From Oscillospiraceae bacterium (GTDB taxonomy: Bacteria; Bacillota; Clostridia; Oscillospirales; CAG-272), in contig SVQM01000012.1 in the NCBI GenBank assembly GCA_015065335.1, forward strand, positions 1 through 33,007: a stretch of 33,007 nucleotides of DNA. Reading direction: 5' to 3'. Of the stretch, positions 18,064 to 26,035 are shown in pieces (position 1 is the first letter of the stretch; each line of letters begins with the position of its first letter). The notes under the pieces were generated by a model, which saw only the letters and a list, made by a program, of their open reading frames with translations, was not told the DNA's origin and did not search any database. A program made the position numbers and the translations under genes.

Positions 18064-19738
18064 AGAAGTTATTGAGATCATACGGGAAAGTTATTCTGAG
18101 AGGTCTCCCGATGTGCTTCAAAATTTAAGATTCGACAGCATTGAAAAAACCAAGACAAAGGAAATCCCCGTCAGAAGAAGGTATATTGCGGTTGCGGCAG
18201 TTTATATTGCGGCATGTATAGTTATCGTTTGCATATTGCCATTTATAACATCGATGAAAAAAGACTCCGGCATTACTCCGTCGGGAGATGTTGGTTCAAT
18301 ATCGTCGGATACAAATACCGTCCCTGAAACTACGGAGCAGGAAGCTGATGTAGTCCCACCGAAAAAGGATCACGATTTCGGCGGTGCCGAATTTAAAATA
18401 CTTCATGTTGGTAAAGAGAAGCAGTACGATTACTGGAAAACAAATGTGGCTGATATGTATGCACGTGACATATATCTTATACCGGACGAGCGTGAAGGTG
18501 AGATGATCAGCAGTGCCGTAAGTAAGAGGAATAATACAGTTGAAGAGGAATATAACGTGCGTTTTGTGTCTGAGACTGTGGAGGATCTGTCTAAGGAAAC
18601 TCTTGCGAGGATGCAGGCGGGACAGTGCGATTTCAATGTAATTCTTGATGAGGGAGTAGCATCAAAATGGTATGTGACAGGGCTTAAAGGTTATCTCTAT
18701 GATCTTCGTGAAATGGAGAACATAGATCTGACACAAAGCTACTGGATGCCAAAAGCATCCGAAAGTCTCACCGTGGCAGGCAGACAATTCTTCAGCGGCG
18801 GAATGGTAACCATGGATGCCGTTGGACACGCAGAGATCCTTTATTATAATAATGATCTCATGAGTGAGCTTGGATATGGGGACAAAACTCCTGCCGATAT
18901 GGTAGAGATGGGTTCATGGACCTATGAGCGTATGCTTGAAATGGTAGTGGCTGCGGGAAAGGATCTTAACGGAGACGGACGTATTACTGTAGATGACAGA
19001 TGGAACGGACTTTATGAGCAGTATCTTAAAGGTATCATAATAAACTCATCCACAGCTCTCAGGGATATCGGTAACGGTGAATATGAGCTTGTACCGTACA
19101 CATCAAAAACTCTTGATGCGTATAATAGGTATGCGAATACTATTGAGTCCGCTTATCGTAAGGATGGTAATATAAATCTTCCGGTACACGGTACATATGA
19201 TGTGTGGTATGAGGATTATTTCCTAAGAGCACCGTTTGAGAAGGGCAATACTCTGTTTATGCTCGGCAGCATCGATTATGCCCGAGAACTGAGCGGTGTG
19301 AAGGGCGGCTACAGTATCGTTCCCGTTCCCGTTCTTGAGGAGGGCGATGAATATGTGGCGAGAGGCGATGCCAATTCCAATATGCTGTCAGTACCGATAG
19401 ATATGGCAGATCCGTACATGACCGGTGCAGTTCTTGAATATATGGCAATCCTCTCGGAGAGGATGCTCTATCCTGCATATATTAATGAAACTCTCGGAAC
19501 AAATGTCGCTGATAATGATAATAATTATAAAATGGCTGATGTAATCAAAAACAGTGTAAGATATGACTGGGCAGAGCTTTATAATTGGGGAAGTCAGTAC
19601 AGTAGCTACGGAGAATATGAAAACATGAGGATGCGTCTTTTTGATTCCGGTCTTCATCCGGAATATGAGCTCGATGAGGAAAAAGTTATGCGTCCGATAA
19701 ATACGGTGGTCGAAAGACTTGAAAAAGTCGGCAAGTGA
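18053..19738 (+). CDS. Single-pass membrane protein, putative anti-sigma/sensor with extracellular solute-binding-protein-like domain, cassette 1
   Basis: Basic stretch then TM (RRRYIAVAAVYIAACIVIVCILPFI). Extracellular part resembles family-1 extracellular solute-binding proteins: FGGAEFKILHV, QAGQCDFNVILDEG, YYNNDLMSELGYGD, GSWTYERMLEMV, DLNGDGRITVDDRWNGL. Overlaps the sigma gene by 11 bp. Confidence 0.8.
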   Translation: MKNKEVIEIIRESYSERSPDVLQNLRFDSIEKTKTKEIPVRRRYIAVAAVYIAACIVIVCILPFITSMKKDSGITPSGDVGSISSDTNTVPETTEQEADVVPPKKDHDFGGAEFKILHVGKEKQYDYWKTNVADMYARDIYLIPDEREGEMISSAVSKRNNTVEEEYNVRFVSETVEDLSKETLARMQAGQCDFNVILDEGVASKWYVTGLKGYLYDLREMENIDLTQSYWMPKASESLTVAGRQFFSGGMVTMDAVGHAEILYYNNDLMSELGYGDKTPADMVEMGSWTYERMLEMVVAAGKDLNGDGRITVDDRWNGLYEQYLKGIIINSSTALRDIGNGEYELVPYTSKTLDAYNRYANTIESAYRKDGNINLPVHGTYDVWYEDYFLRAPFEKGNTLFMLGSIDYARELSGVKGGYSIVPVPVLEEGDEYVARGDANSNMLSVPIDMADPYMTGAVLEYMAILSERMLYPAYINETLGTNVADNDNNYKMADVIKNSVRYDWAELYNWGSQYSSYGEYENMRMRLFDSGLHPEYELDEEKVMRPINTVVERLEKVGK

Positions 19739-19757
19739 TCCTTTGTAATATAAAAAT

Positions 19758-19797
19758 AAACGGTATCGGAGAATTGTCCTTCGGTACCGTTTATTTT
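19758..19797 (+). terminator. Terminator after cassette 1
   Basis: AAACGGTATCG...CGGTACCGTTT (one G-U pair) followed by ATTTTT. Confidence 0.75.
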
Positions 19798-19854
19798 TGC
19801 GAGCAGTACCTATTCAAAAAAATAAAAAAATATGATAAAATATTATAAAGCTAT

Positions 19855-19884
19855 CGCATTTGTATATTTTTGGCGGTTATATAA
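19855..19884 (+). promoter_or_regulatory. Putative promoter of sigma cassette 2 (CGCATT...GTTATATAA)
   Basis: CGCATT at 19855 and GTTATATAA at 19876 (21-nt offset), 27 nt before the ATG. Confidence 0.45.
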
Positions 19885-19902
19885 ACAGAGGGAGGTGATA
19901 GA

Positions 19903-20433
19903 ATGAGCAAATATGAATCTACCATAGACCTTGACCGTTGTATCAGTAAGATATCAAGGCGTGACCATACCGCAGTTGAGGAGCTTTACAGAGAGTTCTC
20001 GGGTGCCGTTTATAAGTATGCCCTTGTTATATTGCGGGATACGGGACTTGCCGAGGATGCCATGCAGAATACGTTTCTGAGGATAATGGCAAGTGCAGGT
20101 ACATATAAGCTCGGTACAAATCCTCGGGCGTGGATATTCAAAATAACGAGAAATGTTTGTATGGACATCCATAACAGCAAGATCCCGTCGGCAGATGACG
20201 TTGAGCCTGAGATATTGTCAGACGACCATTCCATAAATGATGTGTCTGAAGCTATTGCCGTCAGAGAGGCCGTTTCAAGACTTACAGATCGTGAGAGGGA
20301 GGTTTTATCCTTGTACCTTTTCGGTGGACTTAAGCAGACCGAGATCGCAAAGATAATGGGACTGTCATATGTGAGAGTGCGCTCCATTTATGAATGTGCC
20401 ATAAAAAAACTGAGAAAGGAGTTTTGTGAGTGA
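19903..20433 (+). CDS. ECF-like RNA polymerase sigma factor, cassette 2
   Basis: AVEELYREFSGAVYKYALVILRDTGLAEDAMQNTFLRIMASAGTYKLGTNPRAWIFKITRNVCMD...LTDREREVLSLYLFGGLKQTEIAKIMGLSYVRVRS. Clear paralog of cassette 1 sigma. RBS GGGAGGTGA. Confidence 0.92.
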   Translation: MSKYESTIDLDRCISKISRRDHTAVEELYREFSGAVYKYALVILRDTGLAEDAMQNTFLRIMASAGTYKLGTNPRAWIFKITRNVCMDIHNSKIPSADDVEPEILSDDHSINDVSEAIAVREAVSRLTDREREVLSLYLFGGLKQTEIAKIMGLSYVRVRSIYECAIKKLRKEFCE

Positions 20434-20434
20434 G

Positions 20435-22831
20435 ATGAACAAGAAAGAAATTTTGGAAAAAGTACTTCGCGGATATGACGTCAAGGTGCCGAACGTTTTG
20501 CCGAATCTGAGTTTTTCTGAGATAGAGGAGACACCTATGAAAAAAGAATCGCTTAAAAAGAAATACATAATTGCCGCCGCAGTATATGCTGCCGCTTGTC
20601 TCGTGATCTTAGCCACGATCCCGTTTATCATAAATACACTCAAAACTCCCGATAAAGATGATCCCATAATACCGGGTGCGGATGAGACGTTTGCGGATAA
20701 GGATTTCGACGGTGAGGAGTTTGTGATACTCGGTGATCATTGGAGCCTTATAAACAATAGCTTTGAGGTGAATAACTCGGAGGATACAGACCCCGGTATT
20801 CTTGACAGAGCAGTAATCAAGGGATTTGAAGATGCCGAGCGCAAATATAACATACAGATAAAAGCAAAGACTGTTGCTGATCCTGCTATGGAGGCTGTGA
20901 TGAGCTATCAGTGCGGTCAGAAGGATCACAGTGCCTTGTGTGACAACGGCTATGAGCTTGGTGAGGCGGCACTTGAAGGGTACCTTTGCGATATCTCTCA
21001 TTTAAGTGAGATCGATCTTACCAAAAGTTATTGGCTTCCTCATACCGTGGATGATCTTACTGTTTCGGGAAAGCTTTATTTCCTTGGCGGTAAGCTGTCG
21101 ATGGCTCCCATAGAGGATGCGGATTTCCTGTATTATAATATGGATATAGTGAAATCCATGGGTAAGAAAGACATCTTTGAGATGGCAAAAGCGGGTGAGT
21201 GGACTTACGATGTGTTTATGGAGTATGTCATTTCATCGGAGAAGGATCTTGACGGTAACGGCGAGATGAGTACTGGTGATCGCTACAGCGGACTCACTGA
21301 TGATGATGCAAAAAGCATGCTTTATGATATTCATGTTGCGGATAACGGCGACGGTACGTATGAATTTATTCCTTATACAGAAGGAAGTATAGCTTTGTAC
21401 TATAAGTATAAGAATGACATAAACGGAATAAATTATGATCTGTATGACAGCAGTAAGGGCCCTTATGCAATAAGTCCCTATGAGAATAAGATCCATCTGT
21501 TCGGGGACGGAAGGTCTCTTTTCCTTCTGAACGGAGACACGATGGATATGGGTGATGATCCCTTCATAATGGATGACAATGTGGGTATTGTGCCTTATCC
21601 AAAGAAATTCGAAACGGCAGAATACACATCTACGGTGCGTCTCGGTTCTCATCTCATGGCGATACCTCTGAATTGTAATAATATCGAAATGACGGCTACA
21701 GTACTTGAGTATCTTGCTGCATCATCTGAGAGAGAGCTTTATCCTGCGTACTACGGGCAGTATACAGATACCGAGGATGAAGAGATAAACAAAAAACGCA
21801 CAGAGATGCTTGACATGATCCTTGATACTGTATCCTACGATTGGACGGATATATATCTGGCAGAATCAGAATTGCATGCGATTGAAGACAGATTTTATGC
21901 ATCCGGAAGCTTTGCAAGTGTTGTAAAGAGATACTTTGCCAAAATACAGGATGATATAGACTTTGTTGCTGATAAGATAAGATCTTTGCCTGTAAGCGAA
22001 TACAGTACCGATGAGGAGGCTGTAATATTCGGAACGAAGCCACTCGTTATGCCGTTCTCGGGAAATATGTCCAAATCTGACATCGGTAGAAAGACTGAGA
22101 TCGTATACGACTATCTGTACGGACTTACAAGTGATGATAAGATATACACCACACCTGAGCTTACAGCGGTGCTTGAGGGCGATCCCACAAGGCTTCTTGC
22201 CGTTACCTTCATGGCATTTTCATCGGATGGAAAGGATATTGTTGATGCGGATGCTCTGAGAGAAGCACTTGCAGGAGATAAAGATCATCCTGTTCCCGAA
22301 TTTGCAAGGTCTGAGGATTACAGTAATGCCGTAAGCGGACTTGAAACCGTGATCTATATGACAGGTGAGGATTTCAGAAATCTCACCCCTCCCGAGGGAA
22401 TGAGAGTCGTAGCGGGACTTGTTGATTTTCCTGATGAGGGTGGAGCACTCAGTTATATTTCAACACAGATCTCAAATGATGAAGAGGTAATTGTATATTA
22501 CACTTACGATCACTTTGATAAAGATACCTCTGACACTGCAGATACCCCCGAAGATAAGTGGGAGGCGTTTGAGCTGAGCGTAAAGCAGTATTACGATGAT
22601 TCTTACCTTGAGGAGTGCAAAAAAGTACGAGAGGACGGAACTTTGGCGGAGAAGCTGAAGAAATATGTAATGGCTCATCATGATGGAGCAAATTATAAGC
22701 TACCCATAGAAGATTTCATGATCGTACCGGAGCTTTGCCGTGTCCAGATGAGGGTAAATAAAGAGATGTTTATCAGAATGCAGGACAATAAATATATTAC
22801 GGCAAGAATAGTAAAGGAAGAAGATAAATAG
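20435..22831 (+). CDS. Single-pass membrane protein, putative anti-sigma/sensor with SBP-like domain plus extra C-terminal domain, cassette 2
   Basis: ATG at 20435 or GTG at 20426. LKKKYIIAAAVYAAACLVILATIPFII is the shared TM motif. SBP-like: DFDGEEFVIL, FLYYNMDIVKSMGKKDIFEMAKAGEWTYDVFMEYV, DLDGNGEMSTGDRYSGL. Confidence 0.78.
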   Translation: MNKKEILEKVLRGYDVKVPNVLPNLSFSEIEETPMKKESLKKKYIIAAAVYAAACLVILATIPFIINTLKTPDKDDPIIPGADETFADKDFDGEEFVILGDHWSLINNSFEVNNSEDTDPGILDRAVIKGFEDAERKYNIQIKAKTVADPAMEAVMSYQCGQKDHSALCDNGYELGEAALEGYLCDISHLSEIDLTKSYWLPHTVDDLTVSGKLYFLGGKLSMAPIEDADFLYYNMDIVKSMGKKDIFEMAKAGEWTYDVFMEYVISSEKDLDGNGEMSTGDRYSGLTDDDAKSMLYDIHVADNGDGTYEFIPYTEGSIALYYKYKNDINGINYDLYDSSKGPYAISPYENKIHLFGDGRSLFLLNGDTMDMGDDPFIMDDNVGIVPYPKKFETAEYTSTVRLGSHLMAIPLNCNNIEMTATVLEYLAASSERELYPAYYGQYTDTEDEEINKKRTEMLDMILDTVSYDWTDIYLAESELHAIEDRFYASGSFASVVKRYFAKIQDDIDFVADKIRSLPVSEYSTDEEAVIFGTKPLVMPFSGNMSKSDIGRKTEIVYDYLYGLTSDDKIYTTPELTAVLEGDPTRLLAVTFMAFSSDGKDIVDADALREALAGDKDHPVPEFARSEDYSNAVSGLETVIYMTGEDFRNLTPPEGMRVVAGLVDFPDEGGALSYISTQISNDEEVIVYYTYDHFDKDTSDTADTPEDKWEAFELSVKQYYDDSYLEECKKVREDGTLAEKLKKYVMAHHDGANYKLPIEDFMIVPELCRVQMRVNKEMFIRMQDNKYITARIVKEEDK

Positions 22832-22832
22832 C

Positions 22833-22863
22833 AAAAAGGGGCAGCTCTAAAGCTGCCCTTTTT
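22833..22863 (+). terminator. Terminator after cassette 2
   Basis: AAAAAGGGGCAGCT-ctaa-AGCTGCCCTTTTT. Confidence 0.85.
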
Positions 22864-22892
22864 ATAAAATTAAAATTTTTTCAAAAATATTC

Positions 22893-22922
22893 CGCAAAAG
22901 GCTCCTCTATACAGTATAATAA
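22893..22922 (+). promoter_or_regulatory. Putative promoter of sigma cassette 3 (CGCAAA...GTATAATAA)
   Basis: CGCAAA at 22893 and GTATAATAA at 22914 (21-nt offset), 27 nt before the ATG. Confidence 0.5.
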
Positions 22923-22940
22923 GTAGATGGAGGTGATAAC

Positions 22941-23480
22941 ATGAAAGACAATCCGAAAGAATTTGACTTTAACACCTGTCTGCAGAGGATCTCCGTAAAG
23001 GATACAGATGCACTTGAGACTCTTTATCGTGAGATGAAGGATCCTGTGTACAGATACGCACTGACGCTTCTTCAGGACCATGGACTTGCCGAGGATGCCA
23101 TGCAGATCACTTTTCTTAAAATAATGGCAAATGCCGATACATATCGCTCGGGAATGACGGGAAAGGCGTGGATAATGGCTATCGTACGGAATACCTGCCA
23201 TGACCTGAGACAGAAGAGAACTCCCGTTGCTGAGGACGATGTCATAAACAGTGTAAAAGATGAAAATGTGATAGATGCGCTTACGGATGTGATCGCAGTA
23301 AGAGAAGCGTTCCGCAAGCTCTCACCGGAGGAGAGGGAGATAATGTCCCTTTATATATTCTCCGGGCTGAGACAGACCGAGATCGCACAGGTAATGAAGA
23401 TTCCGTATATAAAGGTGCGTTCAAAGTATGGTTATGCGGTAAAAAAACTCAGAAAGGAGCTTGGTCAAGATGAAAAATGA
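22941..23480 (+). CDS. ECF-like RNA polymerase sigma factor, cassette 3
   Basis: ALETLYREMKDPVYRYALTLLQDHGLAEDAMQITFLKIMANADTYRSGMTGKAWIMAIVRNTCHDLRQK...LSPEEREIMSLYIFSGLRQTEIAQVMKIPYIKVRSKYGYAVKKLRKEL. RBS GGAGGTGA. Confidence 0.92.
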   Translation: MKDNPKEFDFNTCLQRISVKDTDALETLYREMKDPVYRYALTLLQDHGLAEDAMQITFLKIMANADTYRSGMTGKAWIMAIVRNTCHDLRQKRTPVAEDDVINSVKDENVIDALTDVIAVREAFRKLSPEEREIMSLYIFSGLRQTEIAQVMKIPYIKVRSKYGYAVKKLRKELGQDEK

Positions 23481-25989
23481 TGCTATGTTTAATATGATAA
23501 AAGGAAGCTGTACTGCCACAGCTCCCGAGATACTCTCAAAGCTAAGCTTTGATGCAGCAGCGGAGTACAAAGATACGGTTGCCGCACCGTCACCGAAAAA
23601 GAGCTATATAAAAGCCGCAGTCGTGTATGCCGCCGCCTGCCTTGTGATCGCCGTAGCGATCCCGTTTATAATAGGTAACGTGAGCGACAAGGAGCCGTCT
23701 GTTCCATCATCTTCCGTGGCGGAAAAGAGTATAAATGCCGAGGATATAAACGAGATTTATAACAAGGTCGATCCCGATACTCTGCCTCAGGAGGTCACAG
23801 TGGAGGAGGTCGAGAAGATAATCGAGGCGGCTCGCCGTGCTTACGATGATTACAATGTGGTAATCCTCTCCGGCGGAACAAAGATCACAACCACTCCGAA
23901 GAAACCCGATATTACCGAGGATGATCTTGAGGGGATGTTTTACGGTGATGAAAGGATTTTGGAATATAAAGAATATTTTGATAATATGAATCTCATTATA
24001 TACGACGCAATATCGGCGAGATTTAGTGAAAATTCAACGTGTATCATTGAACCCATGGATTATACAAGTCCCCCTTATGCGAGCTTTTGGGTACTTGATC
24101 TTGAAGCTACTGCTTTCACGGATTCTGAAATAATAGAGCACCTGATGTTTGAGAACGGTAACGAGAATATCAGATACTTCTGCGATATCATCGCATACGG
24201 ATTAGGAAATGGAGAAAAGTATTATTTCGCTCACTATACGGAAACCTTAGGTGAAGAGACCATGCTTTTCCCCACAAAGGAAGAATATGCGATACTTACG
24301 GCTGAACTTCCGGAAGCTTCCGTTGATTACAAGCTGGCGATCGAGGATGAGATCCTTGCGGCTGAGAGCGTGAGATCAAAGGAGGATCTCATAAAGCGTG
24401 GATATGATGATATGACCGAACAGTACGGAACAAAGTCTGTCATGGATGCATTTCGCTGTGAGACCGGTGCTGCACTCATGTATGTGTACTATGATAGAGG
24501 ATATAAGCATCCGAATCATATTTATGTGAATCCCATCAGCACTCCTGTAGGTTTTGCTGATGTAAAAAGAGTTGAGATAGAGATCTGGACTGGGTTTGTT
24601 CTCATAAGTATAGAGCTTAATGTAGAGATAAACGATCCCATAGTACTTCCTCCATCAATAGAAAAGGAACTGAGGTATATACTGAATATGCCGTATAAGC
24701 TTGCGATCGAGGATGAGCTTCTCGGAGCTGAAAGCTCAAAAACCAAAGATGAGCTTATAGATTACGGATATGAGGAGGTTACCCACGGAGGCGATACGTT
24801 CCTGCTACGGGAATTCGAGTGTGAAACCGGAACAGCACATTTCAGAATATTTAATAGGGAGCTGCATATAACCGCACATCCTTATGTGGATGCATTTGAT
24901 GCTCATATTCCCGATCTTGAAGACGGGAAGATATACCTTACTGCGGACATATGGACCGGGAACTGCTTTATTAAAATGCGTGTAATCGTCGATGATGCTT
25001 TTCCCATAGTCCTCCCCGAAGCCGTTGAAGCGGAGCTTAGGTATATCCTGAATATCGAAAAAGAGGATCATATCACGGATCCCCCCGTAGAAGGTATTAT
25101 TGCAGACGATATCAGGTATCTTGATTCCGATGTTGGATATAAGTTTGCAATCATTGAGCGTGACGGAAAGTTTGGTCTTATAAATACCGACGGTGAGATC
25201 ATTCTTCCCGTGGAGTATAAATCTATAGATCTGAATTTTCTTGCGCCTAATGATATGAGAATGAAATTGCAGGCTGTAATTTCGAGTGAAACAAAATATG
25301 AAATATACTGGATAGAGAACGACGGAACCCTGACAGAAGTCCCTTTATACGGATTTGGTGCAGAAGGTGGAATCGAAATATATTGGATGAACGGAAAACC
25401 TCTGATGCTTGATTTTTTCGAGGGTGAGATAGAGTACTCCGTTGATAGATATACCTCTGATATGGTATATAAATTCTCGTATGCGGTAGCATCAGGTAAA
25501 CAGTCGGATGTGATCCCGATACGTGAGATAAACAGTTACATAAGTGATAATGGGTGGTACTATGTCCGGGAGGAGAATCTTGTATCACATAAATATGCTT
25601 TGTACAACTTCAGGACAAAGGAACTTATCACCGATTTTATATTTGATGATTGTGGGTATGATGATCGTAGGAATCAAGGATTTGTAGAGGGTATCCTCGC
25701 CGTAAAGAAAGACGGAAAATGGGGTTATGTCAACGAGTCCGGTGAGATGATAACTGATTTCATTTACGATGCATCCGAAACAAAAGAAATAAACGGTAAT
25801 ATTGTAGAGACAATGTACTACACACTCAATGGATATACCATAGTCAGACAGGGAGATCTTTTCGGACTTATTTATAAGAACGGAGAGCTTGTGCTTGATG
25901 TAATGTACGAGGATATATCCAATGTAAATCCCGACGGATATGTGTGGGTGAAAACTAATGGCAGATGGACTGTGATTAAAATATCATAA
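23470..25989 (+). CDS. Single-pass membrane protein, putative anti-sigma/sensor with tandem 122-aa repeats and WG-repeat domain, cassette 3
   Basis: KKSYIKAAVVYAAACLVIAVAIPFIIG shared TM motif. Two tandem 'YKLAIEDE(I/L)L.AES....(D/E)LI..GY...ELRYILN' units. C-terminal WG-like repeats: RDGKFGLINTDGEIILPVEY, KDGKWGYVNESGEMITDFIYD, QGDLFGLIYKNGELVLDVMYEDI. ATG at 23470 preferred over TTG 23461 (RBS AGAAAGGAG). Confidence 0.78.
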   Translation: MKNDAMFNMIKGSCTATAPEILSKLSFDAAAEYKDTVAAPSPKKSYIKAAVVYAAACLVIAVAIPFIIGNVSDKEPSVPSSSVAEKSINAEDINEIYNKVDPDTLPQEVTVEEVEKIIEAARRAYDDYNVVILSGGTKITTTPKKPDITEDDLEGMFYGDERILEYKEYFDNMNLIIYDAISARFSENSTCIIEPMDYTSPPYASFWVLDLEATAFTDSEIIEHLMFENGNENIRYFCDIIAYGLGNGEKYYFAHYTETLGEETMLFPTKEEYAILTAELPEASVDYKLAIEDEILAAESVRSKEDLIKRGYDDMTEQYGTKSVMDAFRCETGAALMYVYYDRGYKHPNHIYVNPISTPVGFADVKRVEIEIWTGFVLISIELNVEINDPIVLPPSIEKELRYILNMPYKLAIEDELLGAESSKTKDELIDYGYEEVTHGGDTFLLREFECETGTAHFRIFNRELHITAHPYVDAFDAHIPDLEDGKIYLTADIWTGNCFIKMRVIVDDAFPIVLPEAVEAELRYILNIEKEDHITDPPVEGIIADDIRYLDSDVGYKFAIIERDGKFGLINTDGEIILPVEYKSIDLNFLAPNDMRMKLQAVISSETKYEIYWIENDGTLTEVPLYGFGAEGGIEIYWMNGKPLMLDFFEGEIEYSVDRYTSDMVYKFSYAVASGKQSDVIPIREINSYISDNGWYYVREENLVSHKYALYNFRTKELITDFIFDDCGYDDRRNQGFVEGILAVKKDGKWGYVNESGEMITDFIYDASETKEINGNIVETMYYTLNGYTIVRQGDLFGLIYKNGELVLDVMYEDISNVNPDGYVWVKTNGRWTVIKIS
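24325..25056 (+). repeat. Tandem in-frame repeat of two 366-bp (122-codon) units at 24325-24690 and 24691-25056
   Basis: Translated units start DYKLAIEDEILAAES / PYKLAIEDELLGAES and end ELRYILNM / ELRYILNI. Confidence 0.8.
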
Positions 25990-26001
25990 TAAGCAATACA
26001 G

Positions 26002-26035
26002 AAAACGCCACCTTTGCGTAAAGGTGACGTTTTCT
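26002..26035. terminator. Bidirectional terminator-like hairpin between convergent genes
   Basis: AAAACGCCACCTTT-gcgt-AAAGGTGACGTTTT, one mismatch. Confidence 0.75.

Noticed and set aside
18958-19010. DLNGDGRITVDDR considered as a dockerin in the cassette 1 membrane protein
   Set aside because: Single copy in the middle of an SBP-like domain; this Ca-loop-like motif is common in clostridial SBPs and does not form a duplicated dockerin.
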